A stretch of DNA of 64,000 nt from Demequina sp. NBRC 110054 (GCF_002090115.1 NZ_BBRK01000006.1:186001-250000); one strand, 5' to 3'. Shown: positions 1-9,840, counted from the stretch's first letter. Numbers and translations: made by a program. Notes: generated from the sequence alone by a model not told the origin.

Positions 1-443
1 TCGATCGTGCCTCGCGCGATGTTCGCAAGCGGAACGGTGACCTCGCCCAGCGCGTCGCTCTCGAGCAGCACCGCGTCGTCCGTGACGTCCACGATCCGGC
101 CGCGCGCCTGATCCCCGCTCGCGAGGTCGATCACGACCAGGCGGGTGCGGGCACGCAGGAAGTGGCGCCGCTCCGTGAGGGCCCGCGAGGTGCCCGGGGT
201 GGAGACCTCGAGCATGTACTCGCCCTTGATGGGGTCGGCCTCGTCGAGCGCCTTGCCGATGCCCCGCGAAGCCTGGGCGATCGCGTCCAGATCGGCCGAG
301 CCGATCTCCGTCTCCGGCAGGTCGACCGTGACGACCACGCGGGAGCGCTTGCCCGCCTGGTGCACCTCGACGCCGTCGACGACAAGACCCGCGGCGTGCG
401 CGGCGGGGCCCGCCAGGTCGGCGATCCGCTCCGTGATGTCCAT
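1..443 (-). CDS. rimP: Ribosome maturation factor RimP (C-terminus cut by the window edge)
   Basis: Reading the complement from the ATG at 443 gives MDITERIADLAGPAAHAAG, then a stretch matching the RimP core: GIGKALDEADPIKGEYMLEV followed by STPGTSRALTERRHF. RimP assists late maturation of the 30S subunit. The frame is open to the window edge, so about 147 residues are visible and the end is missing. A GGGAGG ribosome site precedes the start and a good promoter lies 67 nt further up. In actinobacteria rimP normally heads the nusA-infB operon, which would lie beyond coordinate 1. Confidence 0.93.
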   Translation of the reverse strand, partial: MDITERIADLAGPAAHAAGLVVDGVEVHQAGKRSRVVVTVDLPETEIGSADLDAIAQASRGIGKALDEADPIKGEYMLEVSTPGTSRALTERRHFLRARTRLVVIDLASGDQARGRIVDVTDDAVLLESDALGEVTVPLANIARGTI

Positions 444-510
444 GCCCAGCCTCCCCGCGCGCCAAAGACGCGCTCCGTTCCTGAAGTTCGCTCGCGAGAC
501 ATTCTAAGCG

Positions 511-529
511 CACCCTGGACACGTGTCAT
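511..529 (-). promoter_or_regulatory. Promoter of rimP
   Basis: On the minus strand ATGACA (524-529) and TAGAAT (511-516) are separated by 17 bp, close to the vegetative consensus. The -10 box lies 67 nt before the rimP start. The site also lies just ahead of the divergent lipoprotein gene. Confidence 0.7.
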
Positions 530-539
530 GATGACCGCC

Positions 540-1502
540 ATGAGCTCTCCGCGCCGCGCCCACGCCCTTGTCGCAGTGGCGGCGACGCTGCTGAGCGTGT
601 CGCTCGCGGGCTGTGTGAGGATCGAGACTCCCGAGCCGCCCGTCCGCACCGCTTCGCCGGGCACGGTCGAGAGGGATGAGCTCGCGGCCTCGCTCGACGA
701 TGTCTCCACCGCGCTCGCCGCGGGCACCGACGGCGGGCGCCTCGCGCGCGTCGAGGTCCGCAGCCTTCCCTCGCTCGTCGCTGGCGTGGGGCAGCGCTAC
801 GTCACCTATCCCGGCGTGACGCCGTCGCCGTCCTCGTCGGCCTCGGTGGCAGCCGAGGCGGCGAGCCTCGAGGACACCGTCCGATCCGCGCTCGACACCG
901 CGGTCGAGATCGCGACGTCCACGGAGGACGAGGATCTCCGCACGTGGGCGACGAGCGCGTCGCTGGTCCATGGCCTCGCCCTGTGGCTCGGGGAGGTCCA
1001 GGCGGGTACCGCCGAGACCGGTGTGGCAGAGCGGGTGCTCCCCTCCTCGGGAGCGTCCGACTCCCTCGCCGTGCCCCAGTCGAGCGCTCTCGACCAGGAC
1101 GCGCTCGCCGACCTGGCGCTGCGGCACGACCAGGCGCGCTACCTCTACGAGCTCGTCGCGACCCGCCAGTCGGGTGAGGCGCGCGCGGCCTCGCTCGCCC
1201 GTGCCGCGCTGCACGCGGCGCGGTCCGACGCCCTCCAGGCACTGTCGGGCGCCGAGGACGACCGCACCGAGGTGTACTCGACGCTCGCCTCCTCGATCGC
1301 GGACGACGACAGTCGCGCCGCGACGCTGAGGTCCGCGGAGAGCGCGCTGGCGTCCGCCTACGCGGGCTACGCGACGTCCACCGAGGGCGACGACATCGTG
1401 TGGCTCCTGGATGCCGCCTTCGACGCCTATGCCTCCGAGTCGCTTCTCGACGGCTGGCGGCTCGCCGATCTGCCCGTGCTCCCCGGCCTCGCGGAGCAGT
1501 AG
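540..1502 (+). CDS. Putative lipoprotein, DUF4439-like
   Basis: The protein (about 320 residues) begins with a basic N-region, a hydrophobic core and a lipobox ending LSVSLAGC, so it is probably a membrane-anchored lipoprotein outside the cell. The rest is Ala-rich and mostly helical, and the C-terminal half resembles the ferritin-like DUF4439 proteins often found beside rimP and proS in actinobacteria; that assignment is by context and composition. In-frame ATGs also occur at 528 and 531, and no clear ribosome site decides between them. It is transcribed divergently from rimP and ends 8 bp from the convergent phosphodiesterase gene. Function unknown. Confidence 0.72.
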   Translation: MSSPRRAHALVAVAATLLSVSLAGCVRIETPEPPVRTASPGTVERDELAASLDDVSTALAAGTDGGRLARVEVRSLPSLVAGVGQRYVTYPGVTPSPSSSASVAAEAASLEDTVRSALDTAVEIATSTEDEDLRTWATSASLVHGLALWLGEVQAGTAETGVAERVLPSSGASDSLAVPQSSALDQDALADLALRHDQARYLYELVATRQSGEARAASLARAALHAARSDALQALSGAEDDRTEVYSTLASSIADDDSRAATLRSAESALASAYAGYATSTEGDDIVWLLDAAFDAYASESLLDGWRLADLPVLPGLAEQ

Positions 1503-1510
1503 GCGTCGTC

Positions 1511-2287
1511 TCAGGCCGGCACCGGCGGCTGCACCGATGACCACGGGGCCCTCGGCCCCGCATGGTCGAGGTCGCGCCGGATCGCGACCGCGGCCGCGGG
1601 ATCGTCCACGATCACGGCGTCGACGCCCGCGAGCAGCATCGCGCTCAGGTGCGCAGGCTCGTTGACGGTCCACGGACGGATCGCGATGCCGGCCGCGCGG
1701 AAGGACTCCACCGTGCCCGGCCGCTGCAGCGTCGCGATCTGCGGATGCAGCGCCGAGACGCCGAGCATGCGGGCATAGTCCCACGGTCGCGCGAGCCCCA
1801 CCTCGTACAGCGGCGCGAGAGGGAGCGCGTCGTCGTGGTCGCGCATCTCGAGCAGGCCGACGTGGTCGAAGGACGACACGATCACGCGGTCCCGCATCCC
1901 GGCGGCGCGGACCGTCTCGGCGACACCCTCCGCGATCCCCCGGTACGGAGCCGCGCGCCCCACCTTGATCTCGATGTTCACCGCGAGCCCGGTGGGCTCG
2001 AGGAGGTCGAGGACCTCCCACAGGTGCGGGACGCGATGCGCACCCGAGATCCCGTCGCCCACGTCGGCGAGATCCACCTCGGCGCGGGTGAGCGCGGCGA
2101 GCGGGACCAGCGAGCCGTCAGGCAGCCGAAGGTCGGGATCGTGGCGGACGACGAGCCTGTCGTCCGCGGTCAGGTGCACGTCGAGCTCGACGCCGTCGGC
2201 ACCCGCAGCGGCGGCCTCCGCGAAGGCCGCGAGCGTGTTCTCCGGGGCTGCGAGACGGGCACCCCGGTGCGCCCAGATCTGCGTCAC
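1511..2287 (-). CDS. Glycerophosphodiester phosphodiesterase
   Basis: This 258-residue protein of the GDPD TIM-barrel family hydrolyses glycerophosphodiesters to glycerol 3-phosphate and an alcohol. Visible family motifs are HRGARLAAPENTLAAF near the N-terminus, DGVELDVHLTADDRLVVRHD (metal ligands and catalytic His) and NIEIKVG; the C-terminus carries the usual AGVDAVIVDDP. No signal peptide is seen, so it is probably cytoplasmic. The start codon is GTG, chosen because a TAGTCT -10 box lies 6 nt before it, indicating a leaderless message. Its stop faces the stop of the lipoprotein gene. Confidence 0.9.
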   Translation of the reverse strand: MTQIWAHRGARLAAPENTLAAFAEAAAAGADGVELDVHLTADDRLVVRHDPDLRLPDGSLVPLAALTRAEVDLADVGDGISGAHRVPHLWEVLDLLEPTGLAVNIEIKVGRAAPYRGIAEGVAETVRAAGMRDRVIVSSFDHVGLLEMRDHDDALPLAPLYEVGLARPWDYARMLGVSALHPQIATLQRPGTVESFRAAGIAIRPWTVNEPAHLSAMLLAGVDAVIVDDPAAAVAIRRDLDHAGPRAPWSSVQPPVPA

Positions 2288-2293
2288 GTCGGC

Positions 2294-2299
2294 AGACTA
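2294..2299 (-). promoter_or_regulatory. -10 box for a leaderless phosphodiesterase transcript
   Basis: TAGTCT on the minus strand ends 6 nt before the GTG start at 2287. There is no ribosome site, so transcription probably starts at the start codon. Confidence 0.55.
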
Positions 2300-2353
2300 G
2301 CCGCACCACGTGACGGGACCGTGACACACGGGTAGCGATCCCATGAACTCGGC

Positions 2354-4159
2354 TCAGGCCTGAGCAAGCGCCTCCCGCACGCGCGAGGCGACCGCGGCCA
2401 CCGCATCGTCCACGGCCACCTGCTCGGACTCCCCCGTCGCGCGGGTCTTGAGCTCGACGACGCCCTCGGCAAGACCGCGGCCCGCGACCAGGATGTACGG
2501 GGCGCCCAGGAGCTCGGCGTCCTTGAACTTCACACCGGGCGAGACCTTGGGGCGGTCGTCGTAGAGCACCTCGATGCCCTGGCTCTCGAGGCCGTCCGCA
2601 AGCGACTGCGCGGCCTCGAAGACCGCATCGTCCTTGCCCGTGGCGACCACGTGCACGTGATACGGCGCGACCTGGATCGGCCACGAGAGGCCGAGCTCGT
2701 CGTGGTTGTTCTCGGCGAGCAGCGCGACGGCGCGCGTGACGCCGATGCCGTACGAGCCCATGGTGACGACCTGCTGCTTGCCGTTGACGTCGAGCACCTT
2801 GAGCTCGAGCGCCTCGGCGTACTTGCGGCCGAGCTGGAAGATGTGGCCGATCTCGACGCCGCGCGCGAGCTCGAGCGGACCCGAGCCATCGGGAGCCTCG
2901 TCGCCCGCACGCACCTCGGCGGCCTCGATCGTGCCGTCGCCCACGAAATCACGGCCCATCACCAGGTCGAAGACGTGGCGGCCGTGCTCGTTCGCGCCAG
3001 TGATCCAGCGAGTGCCGGGGACGATGCGGGGGTCGAGCAGGTAAGGGATCGTCGCGTCGTCCTCGGAGAGGTACGCGACGTCGGCGGGGCGGGCCTGCGG
3101 ACCGAGCACGCCGGGGCCGATGTAGCCCTTGACCAGCTCCGGGTGCGTCTTGAGGTCGTCCTCGTTCGCGGGCTCGACCGTCGCGGGCGACAGCGCCGCC
3201 TCGAGGCGCGTCATGTCGACCTCGCGGTCACCGGGCACGCCGACGACGAGCAGGCCGCGCTCCCCCTCCGGGTTCGTCGCCGCGATCACGACGTTCTTGA
3301 GGGTGTCCGCCGCGGTCCACGGACGGTCGTCGCGGGGGTGGTTCGCGTTGGCAGAGTCGACGAGCGTGTCGATCGTCGGGGTGTCGGGGGTGTCCTCGAC
3401 GTGCGCGGCGGGCGCGTCGGCCCAGTCGATCGCCGCGGGGACGATGGTCGTGACGGCCTCGACGTTGGCCGCGTAGCCGCCGGGCGAGCGCACGAACGTG
3501 TCCTCGCCGACCTCCGTCGGAGAGAGGAACTCCTCGGACTTCGAGCCGCCCATCGCGCCGGACTGCGCCTGCACGATGACGTACTCGATGCCGAGCCGCT
3601 CGAAGATGCGGATGTAGGCCGCGCGCTGCGTCGCGTACGACGCGTCGAGACCCTCGTCCGTGAGGTCGAAGCTGTACGAGTCCTTCATGATGAACTCGCG
3701 GCCGCGCAGCAGGCCCGCACGGGGACGCGCCTCGTCGCGGTACTTGGTCTGGATCTGGTAGATCGTGAGCGGCAGGTCCTTGTACGACGAGTACATGTCC
3801 TTGACCAGGAGCGTGAACATCTCCTCGTGCGTGGGCGCGAGCAGGTAGTCGCCGCCCTTGCGGTCCTGCAGACGGAACAGGTTGGGGCCGTACTCGGTCC
3901 AGCGGTTCGTGGCCTCGTAGGGCTCGCGCGGCAGCAGCGCCGGGAAGTGCACCTCCTGGCCGCCCGCGGCGTCCATCTCCTCGCGCACGATCCCCTCGAC
4001 CTTGGCGAGGACCTTGAGGCCCAGCGGCAGCCAGGTGTAGATGCCGGGCGCGGCGCGGCGGATGTAGCCGGCACGGACCAGGAGCTTGTGGGAGGCGACC
4101 TCGGCGTCGGCCGGGTCCTCGCGCAGCGTGCGCAGGAAGAGAGTGGACATGCGAAGCAT
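2354..4159 (-). CDS. proS: Prolyl-tRNA synthetase (bacterial type)
   Basis: This 601-residue class II synthetase charges tRNA-Pro. Class II motifs are visible: [17 protein letters not shown], then [17 protein letters not shown] (motif 2 region), [19 protein letters not shown], and near the end [19 protein letters not shown] (motif 3). An editing (INS) domain occupies about residues 230-400, which fits the bacterial-type enzyme, and the C-terminal anticodon-binding domain follows. The start at [12 protein letters not shown] is favoured over an upstream ATG because a TAGGCT -10 box lies 7 nt before it. Confidence 0.96.
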   Translation of the reverse strand: MLRMSTLFLRTLREDPADAEVASHKLLVRAGYIRRAAPGIYTWLPLGLKVLAKVEGIVREEMDAAGGQEVHFPALLPREPYEATNRWTEYGPNLFRLQDRKGGDYLLAPTHEEMFTLLVKDMYSSYKDLPLTIYQIQTKYRDEARPRAGLLRGREFIMKDSYSFDLTDEGLDASYATQRAAYIRIFERLGIEYVIVQAQSGAMGGSKSEEFLSPTEVGEDTFVRSPGGYAANVEAVTTIVPAAIDWADAPAAHVEDTPDTPTIDTLVDSANANHPRDDRPWTAADTLKNVVIAATNPEGERGLLVVGVPGDREVDMTRLEAALSPATVEPANEDDLKTHPELVKGYIGPGVLGPQARPADVAYLSEDDATIPYLLDPRIVPGTRWITGANEHGRHVFDLVMGRDFVGDGTIEAAEVRAGDEAPDGSGPLELARGVEIGHIFQLGRKYAEALELKVLDVNGKQQVVTMGSYGIGVTRAVALLAENNHDELGLSWPIQVAPYHVHVVATGKDDAVFEAAQSLADGLESQGIEVLYDDRPKVSPGVKFKDAELLGAPYILVAGRGLAEGVVELKTRATGESEQVAVDDAVAAVASRVREALAQA

Positions 4160-4166
4160 GGGGCCA

Positions 4167-4172
4167 AGCCTA
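4167..4172 (-). promoter_or_regulatory. -10 box for leaderless proS
   Basis: TAGGCT on the minus strand is followed by 7 nt (TGGCCCC) and the ATG at 4159. The arrangement is the same as before rimM, smc and ndk. Confidence 0.6.
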
Positions 4173-4225
4173 GCCGGGCGCACCGTCCGCGCGGACATCC
4201 TCGAGGGACGCCCGCGCGGCCGGGG

Positions 4226-7200
4226 TCAGGCGCTGTAGACGAAGCGGTACATGAAGCCCGCCATCTGCCTGCGGGAGACCTTCGTGCCCGGCCGGAAGGT
4301 GCCGTCGGAGTAGCCCTTCGCGATGCCGGTCGAGTCCAGCCACGCGATCGCCTTGTACGCCGAGTCCGACTTCTTCACATCCGAGTACGGGCTCTTCGAC
4401 GGCACGTCGAAGTCCGGCTTGCCGGCGAGCTTGTACAGGAAGCTCGCCATCTGCCTGCGGGAGACCTTCGTCAGGGGCTGGAAGCTGCCGTCGGAGTAGC
4501 CCTTGGCGATGCCCGCCGAGTCGAGCCACGCGATCGCCCTGTACGCCGAATCCGACCTCTTCACATCCGAGTACGGGCTCGTCGACGGCACGTCGAAGTC
4601 CGGCTCACCCGCGAGCCTGTAGAGGAAGCTCGCCATCTGCTGTCGCGAGACCTTGACCCCGGGCCTGAACGAGCCGTCCGCGTAGCCCTTCGCGATCTCA
4701 TTCGCGCCGAGCCACGAGATCGCTGTGAAGCCCGAGTCCGTGGGGTCCACGTCGGTGTAGTACGCGAGATCCAGCGAGTAGCCGTCGTTCGCGAGCGGCG
4801 TGGTGAGGTACCACGACTCGGACTTGACATCAGCGTTCCCGAACCAGAATGAATCGCCCTCGTACGCGGACCACTCAGCTCTGGTGAAGAGCTCGCGCGG
4901 CGCGACCTGGAACGTGTAGTCGGTGCCAGGATCGAGCGCGGTCAGGTACATCGTGGAGCCAGGTGCCGCGCAGTCGACGCTCGTAGGAACCGAGTGGATA
5001 TACGTGGTCACCTCGTATGCCGCCAGGCAGACGACCTCGGAGCTCCACGAGGTCTTGCCCGCGAGGTCAACGGCGAGCCAGACGTCCCAACCACCCGAGA
5101 CCTTCGCCCCCTTGAGCTGCGCTTCCGTGCTATCGGCGATGATGAAGCGCCCAGGTGCCCGGTTCCTGGAGCTCTGAGACTGCGTGCGGACCCAGTCCAC
5201 GTCGGCCAGATCGGCGTCGCCGACCATGACCTTGTACTGGCCCTCTCGCACGTCCTCGAACACGTACTCGCCGTCGACCACGTCGACCGTCTCCACCCAG
5301 TCGCCGGACCACGTGTAGAGGTCGGCCCACATGCCTTCCTCATCGCTGGCGACCTCGCCCGAGATCGTCGCCGTCACCTCGAGCGGGAAGGTCTCGTAGA
5401 GCGTCTCGTCGGTCCAGGTCATGGAGTCCCAGCCACCCGATGGGTCGTAGTAGCCCTCGACGGTGTCGGCGAAGCCCTCGAAGTAGAGCCAGTAGGTCCC
5501 GGCGCCGTCGCCGGCGAGGAAGAACTCGCCGTCCGGACCCACGCACGTCTCCCCAGCCTTGGTGCCGTCGTCGCGGTACGCGGTGACGCAGCCGTCGGTG
5601 AACGTCTCGCCTCGCGCCGTGGCGACGCCCACGACACCGATCCCGTCGGAGAGCTCGTAGTCGTAGGACTGGCTCTCACCTGTCGTGACTGCGAAGGAGA
5701 CCGCGTCGCCGAGGACCATGCCGCCGACGTACTGGTCGGGAAGCCCGGTGAAGCCCTCGAGGCGGACCAGGTAGTCGCCCCCGTAGATGCGGACCGTGTA
5801 GACGCCCGACTCGCCGACGCAGTCGCGGTCGGCCTCGGACTCATCCGCACGGTACGCGACAGCACACCCGCCCGAGGCGGCGACACCCTCGGCATCGGTG
5901 AGGTCCAGCACGACCGCACCACGCTCCTCAAGAGTCGTGTCGATCGTCTCCACGTCGTCAGTGTCCAGGTAGACGACCTCGGCCTCGTCGGCGATGCTCG
6001 AGTCGCCCTCCGAGTACCACTGCCATGCCTCTGCTCCCACGGCACGATAGCGAAGGGTCACGCTCCCCTTGGGCAGGGAAAGGGAGTAGTCGTATGTCCC
6101 TTCCTCCGTGCACGCAGTCCCGACGACCGCGCCGTCCTTGTATGCGTCAACGCATGCGCCTGTTGCGCCGGCAACCGCCGAGTAGTCGATCGTGCCTGAG
6201 AGTTGGCCGTAGACCCCGACGTCGTATGTCTTCTCGACGGTCCTGCCGCCCACAAGCTCCGCTCCTGAGACCCAGTTCGACACGTCGTTCGCGCCATCAA
6301 CGCCGGCCACTTGCCAGCGCACGCTGTGATTGTCGCCGAACTCGAAGACGAACACACCCTCATCCCCCGCGCACGAGGAGAGCGCCCCCTGAGAGGTCGA
6401 CACATCTCTCACATAGACGCAGCCGTCCGAGATCGGCTCGCCCCCGCTGGTGACAGTGAGCCGGAGGGTGCCTCCGTACAAGAGGTCCACGCTCTCGTCC
6501 GCGTCCTCGCCGACGGTGATCTCGGTTGCGCCGACTGAGCTCGTCGAGCCGAGGTAGCTGCCGCATCTGGTGCCGTCATAGGAGACGCACAGGTTGTAGG
6601 TGCCCGCTCCTAGTCCGTCGAGCTCGAAGACGGAACCCACCTCGCCGCAGTAGGTGCTCGCGAAGAAGGAGGAGGTGTGGCCCCCGAAGTCCTCCACGGC
6701 ATGCACACATGCCTCATCGATGTCCCACGATTCCGGAATCTCGAGCACACCGCTGATGGACGATTCCGGAGCCAGCTGGACGTCGAACGACGTGATCAGC
6801 TCATCCAGGCTCGCGAGTGAGGCGTACTGCCACTGGTAGCCGTCCCCCGCGCTGGTGGGGACGAACCTCAGCGACCGAGACTTGTACTCGGCCACGAGGA
6901 CATAGCGCCCTGCCTCATCACTCGTGGCGGTAGTCCCAGTACTCGCGTACTTCGAGCCATACTGCTCCACCGTCACTCCGGCAGCCGGCTCGCCCGTCGA
7001 GTCCAGGACAACTCCTGAGATCGATGCCGCAGGAAGCATCGCGTACTCGACCGACACCTCCGCGGCGTCGACCACGACGTCGGCAGCGTCCTCAAAGGAG
7101 TCCGCCCGGTCGTACCACTGGTCTGGCAGGTCATCGAAGCCGGTGAAGGCGATCCGATAGGTGCCCGGCGTCACGTCGACGAGCTCGTAGGCGCCGTCGA

Positions 7201-7411
7201 CCCCCTCGCACTGCGTCGCCGCCACGGTGTCCGCGTCGGAGTACAGCGTCACGCAGCCTCCGGTCGCGGCGGCCCCGTCACCCGCCTCGGTCCAAGCCAC
7301 AAGATCGACCGAGACGGTCGCCGTCTCGAGCGCGGTCGCGGCGGACGGCAGTCCGACCACCGCCATCGACATCGTCACCACTGTCGCTGCCACGCGGTCG
7401 CGCCATCGCAT
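4226..7411 (-). CDS. Large secreted S-layer-homology protein with ~91-residue Cys-pair repeats
   Basis: This 1061-residue protein begins with a signal peptide (about 1-28). From about 30 to 700 runs a beta-rich repeat with a period near 91 residues. Cysteine pairs sit at 53/68, 235/255, 331/347, 420/434, 516/531 and 608/623, and a copy near 146 lacks them. A typical copy reads GGCVTLYSDADTVAATQC, then a Gly/Tyr strand such as PGTYRIAFTGF. A further pair, 795/814, lies outside the period. Three SLH repeats (about 885-1061; GYADGSFRPGVKVSRQQMAS) should hold it to the cell wall. The repeats resemble carboxypeptidase-regulatory or CnaB folds; ligand unknown. The ATG follows a GAGGGGG ribosome site. 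The SLH part is nearly the same as in the next gene. Confidence 0.85.
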   Translation of the reverse strand: MRWRDRVAATVVTMSMAVVGLPSAATALETATVSVDLVAWTEAGDGAAATGGCVTLYSDADTVAATQCEGVDGAYELVDVTPGTYRIAFTGFDDLPDQWYDRADSFEDAADVVVDAAEVSVEYAMLPAASISGVVLDSTGEPAAGVTVEQYGSKYASTGTTATSDEAGRYVLVAEYKSRSLRFVPTSAGDGYQWQYASLASLDELITSFDVQLAPESSISGVLEIPESWDIDEACVHAVEDFGGHTSSFFASTYCGEVGSVFELDGLGAGTYNLCVSYDGTRCGSYLGSTSSVGATEITVGEDADESVDLLYGGTLRLTVTSGGEPISDGCVYVRDVSTSQGALSSCAGDEGVFVFEFGDNHSVRWQVAGVDGANDVSNWVSGAELVGGRTVEKTYDVGVYGQLSGTIDYSAVAGATGACVDAYKDGAVVGTACTEEGTYDYSLSLPKGSVTLRYRAVGAEAWQWYSEGDSSIADEAEVVYLDTDDVETIDTTLEERGAVVLDLTDAEGVAASGGCAVAYRADESEADRDCVGESGVYTVRIYGGDYLVRLEGFTGLPDQYVGGMVLGDAVSFAVTTGESQSYDYELSDGIGVVGVATARGETFTDGCVTAYRDDGTKAGETCVGPDGEFFLAGDGAGTYWLYFEGFADTVEGYYDPSGGWDSMTWTDETLYETFPLEVTATISGEVASDEEGMWADLYTWSGDWVETVDVVDGEYVFEDVREGQYKVMVGDADLADVDWVRTQSQSSRNRAPGRFIIADSTEAQLKGAKVSGGWDVWLAVDLAGKTSWSSEVVCLAAYEVTTYIHSVPTSVDCAAPGSTMYLTALDPGTDYTFQVAPRELFTRAEWSAYEGDSFWFGNADVKSESWYLTTPLANDGYSLDLAYYTDVDPTDSGFTAISWLGANEIAKGYADGSFRPGVKVSRQQMASFLYRLAGEPDFDVPSTSPYSDVKRSDSAYRAIAWLDSAGIAKGYSDGSFQPLTKVSRRQMASFLYKLAGKPDFDVPSKSPYSDVKKSDSAYKAIAWLDSTGIAKGYSDGTFRPGTKVSRRQMAGFMYRFVYSA

Positions 7412-7528
7412 CGCCGTGCGTCCCCCTCAGATTCGCCGAAGGCCCCGCCCCGGTGGCCTCGCGCAGACGCTATCGCTTTCGCGAAGAATCAACAAGTGAC
7501 CTTCCGCGCTTGTTGCAGGAACGATAGA

Positions 7529-7568
7529 GAGGCCCTGAGGCCGCGCCAGCGCGCGACCTCAGGGCCTC
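7529..7568 (-). terminator. Strong hairpin between the two SLH genes
   Basis: An 18-bp stem (7529-7546 with 7551-7568, one A where G would pair) with a CAGC loop lies downstream of the CAP-SLH gene. On the minus strand it is followed by TCTCTATCGTT, so it most likely ends that transcript before the large SLH gene. The rest of 7412-7674 shows no gene. Confidence 0.8.
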
Positions 7569-7674
7569 GAAGTCTGGATGGGGGAGCTCCTTGCGAGCAG
7601 AGTCCCAAAGACGAGCGCACGGGCGTCTCAGGACGCTGCGGGGAGCCCGGCCCCACGTGGGGCCGGCGCGGGCA

Positions 7675-8742
7675 TTAAGAGGAGTAGCGGTACAGGAAGC
7701 TCGACATCTGGCGACGTGAGACCTTGCTGCCGGGCTTGAACGACCCGTCGGAGTAGCCCTTCGCGATCCCCGTCGAGTCCAGCCACACGATCGCCTTGTA
7801 CGCCGAGTCGGACTTCTTCAGGTCCCAGTACGGGCTCGTCGAAGGCAGCGAGACCGAGGGCTTGTCCGCGAACTTGTACAGGAAGCTCGCCATCTGGCGG
7901 CGGGACACCTTGTCGCTCGGCCGGAACGTGCCGTCGGAGTAGCCCTTGGCGATGCCGGTCGAGTCGAGCCACGCGATCGCCTTGTACGCCGAATCGGACT
8001 TCTTCACGTCCGAGTACGGGCTCGTGGAGGGGACGTCGAAGTCGGGCTTGCCCGCGAGCTTGTACAGGAAGCTCGCCATCTGACGGCGAGAGACGCCGGT
8101 GCCCGGACGGAACGTGCCGTCGGAGTAGCCCTTGGCGATGTCCTCGCTGGCGATCCACATGATCGCCTTGTACGCCGAGTCGGACGTGTAGACGTCGCTG
8201 AACAGCGAACTGCTCGTCCCGAGCACCGCGGAGGCCTTGGGGTACTTGCCGAAGTTCTGCGTGGCGAAGGCGCAGCCCGTGCCGGAGTCCCATGCGAAGC
8301 CCACGCCGATGTGGCTGTAGCTGCCGAGCATGTTCTCGAGGTGACCCTCGGAGTTCTTCCAGGCCTTCTGGATGGCCTTCGCGGCATCGACGGCGGTGCT
8401 GTAGCCGCACGCCCAGCCCACGTTCTCTCCTGCCGACGTCCAGCCGTCGGGGATCTGCGACGAGTAGTTGGGGTTGTGCTTCATCGGGACGTCGAGCGAG
8501 CCCCCGTTGAGGTACTTCTTCCACGCGGTGACGACGCCGTCGAGCTGCTTCTCGCTCCACTTGTCGGCGACGCTCGTGAGCCCGTCCTTCACGGAGAGGG
8601 TCGACTTGCCGTTGTTGTCGCGCAGGGTGTTGGTCAGGCTGACGATCTTGTCGGCGGCGTCGGACTCGGCACCGGCGTACACCGGCGTCGCCACTCCCAT
8701 GAGGAGGGCGATGGCTAGCGGGACTGCAAGCAGGCGGCGCAT
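7675..8742 (-). CDS. Secreted CAP-domain protein with three SLH repeats
   Basis: This 355-residue protein has a signal peptide ending PVYA (about residue 23) and a CAP/SCP domain (about 28-170) showing MKHNPNYSSQIPDGW, TSAGENVGW and KNSEGHLENMLGSYSHIGVG. Three SLH repeats follow (about 178-355), so it should be held at the cell wall. CAP proteins of bacteria are secreted and of varied, mostly unproven, function. The start chosen is MRRLLAVP, which follows GGGAG with 8 nt spacing; an upstream in-frame ATG at 8853 would disrupt the signal peptide. Its SLH codons are nearly identical to those of the downstream gene, suggesting duplication or conversion. Confidence 0.88.
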   Translation of the reverse strand: MRRLLAVPLAIALLMGVATPVYAGAESDAADKIVSLTNTLRDNNGKSTLSVKDGLTSVADKWSEKQLDGVVTAWKKYLNGGSLDVPMKHNPNYSSQIPDGWTSAGENVGWACGYSTAVDAAKAIQKAWKNSEGHLENMLGSYSHIGVGFAWDSGTGCAFATQNFGKYPKASAVLGTSSSLFSDVYTSDSAYKAIMWIASEDIAKGYSDGTFRPGTGVSRRQMASFLYKLAGKPDFDVPSTSPYSDVKKSDSAYKAIAWLDSTGIAKGYSDGTFRPSDKVSRRQMASFLYKFADKPSVSLPSTSPYWDLKKSDSAYKAIVWLDSTGIAKGYSDGSFKPGSKVSRRQMSSFLYRYSS

Positions 8743-8834
8743 GGGTGGGACTCCCAGATCGACGGCACGGACCGGCCCGACGTGGATCAGGCAACGGCCC
8801 GAACATATCGATCCAAAACCCCCCAAGTCATGGC

Positions 8835-8854
8835 CGTGTGGCGAATCCCACACG
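8835..8854 (-). terminator. Small hairpin downstream of the GNAT gene
   Basis: CGTGTGG (8835-8841) pairs with CCACACG (8848-8854) around a 6-nt loop. It lies between the GNAT stop and the CAP-SLH start. It could end the dxr-ispG-GNAT transcript or sit in the CAP-SLH leader. The evidence for either role is modest. Confidence 0.4.
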
Positions 8855-8910
8855 AGGGAGCCCTCAACTCAAGGAACGCAGCGATCCTGCCAAGGACCAG
8901 GGACGAGACG

Positions 8911-9840
8911 TCAGAACATGACAGTGGCGAAGGTCCCGACATCCTCGAAGCCGACGCTGCGGTAGACGGCGAGCGCGGGGGCGTTGAAGTCGTTCACGTA
9001 CAGCGACGCGACGGGCGCGACCTCGGCACGGATCGCGCGCACGAGCTCGGCCATGCCGGCCCGTGCCACGCCGCGGCCGCGGACGTCCGGGTGCGTCCAC
9101 ACGCCCTGGATCTGCGCGACCCCTCCCCCGAGGACGCCGATCTCTGCCTTGAAGATCACCTCGGGTCGCTTGCCCCGGATGGAGCCGAGCTGCACATAGG
9201 AGCGGCCCGCGCGCACGAGGTACTGCAGCCTGTCCTCATACGCCGCCCGCCCGTGGCGGAGCGGGTCGTAGCCGACCTCGCCCCGGAACATGTGCACGCA
9301 CGCGGGCAGGAGGACGTCGTAGTCGTCCATGGTCGCGAGCCTCACGGGCTCGAGCTCGAGGTCCCCGGACGATGCGGGGGCGGGCTGGGCGGCCGGGTCC
9401 TCGTCCATCGCCATGGACAGCTGGCGCGGCCTCAGCTCGCGCGCGGGGCCCCACCACGGCTCGACCCGTCCCCACAGGTCGAGGATGAGGCCCGCGTGGC
9501 CGACGAGAGCAGCCGGTCGGGTGAGCCGCGCGACCATCGCGGAGGCGACGCCGGCACGCATCTCGTCCCCCGACGGATCGTCGGGGGTGACGGGGAGGAC
9601 CGCGGAGAGGTTGGCGCCGTTCCACAGCACGCCTGCGAGCTCACGGGTCATCCCCGTGCGACGCCTGACGGCCCACATCCCGCGCGGGACGATCCCGCTG
9701 TCGCGGGCGGTCTCGAGGTGCATCGTCGGCAGCACCGACGACACGGGATCGGCCGCGCACAGCTCGAGCGCTGCCTCGACCTCACGCCGCTGCAGGGGCG
9801 CCAGCGTCTGCTGGGCCCTCCGCAGCAACGAATCGGTCAT
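8911..9840 (-). CDS. GNAT acetyltransferase with N-terminal DUF4081-like region
   Basis: This 309-residue protein has a C-terminal GNAT fold: [19 protein letters not shown] is the acetyl-CoA pyrophosphate loop and [19 protein letters not shown] the last strand-helix. The N-terminal 140 residues resemble the DUF4081 region of the actinobacterial GNAT normally found after ispG (Rv2867c position in Mycobacterium). The substrate is unknown. Its ATG overlaps the ispG stop by 4 bp, so the two are translationally coupled. Confidence 0.85.
   Translation of the reverse strand: MTDSLLRRAQQTLAPLQRREVEAALELCAADPVSSVLPTMHLETARDSGIVPRGMWAVRRRTGMTRELAGVLWNGANLSAVLPVTPDDPSGDEMRAGVASAMVARLTRPAALVGHAGLILDLWGRVEPWWGPARELRPRQLSMAMDEDPAAQPAPASSGDLELEPVRLATMDDYDVLLPACVHMFRGEVGYDPLRHGRAAYEDRLQYLVRAGRSYVQLGSIRGKRPEVIFKAEIGVLGGGVAQIQGVWTHPDVRGRGVARAGMAELVRAIRAEVAPVASLYVNDFNAPALAVYRSVGFEDVGTFATVMF

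Noticed and set aside
2651..4852. A 733-codon plus-strand frame
   Set aside because: It lies opposite proS and the SLH gene and has no protein-like motif.
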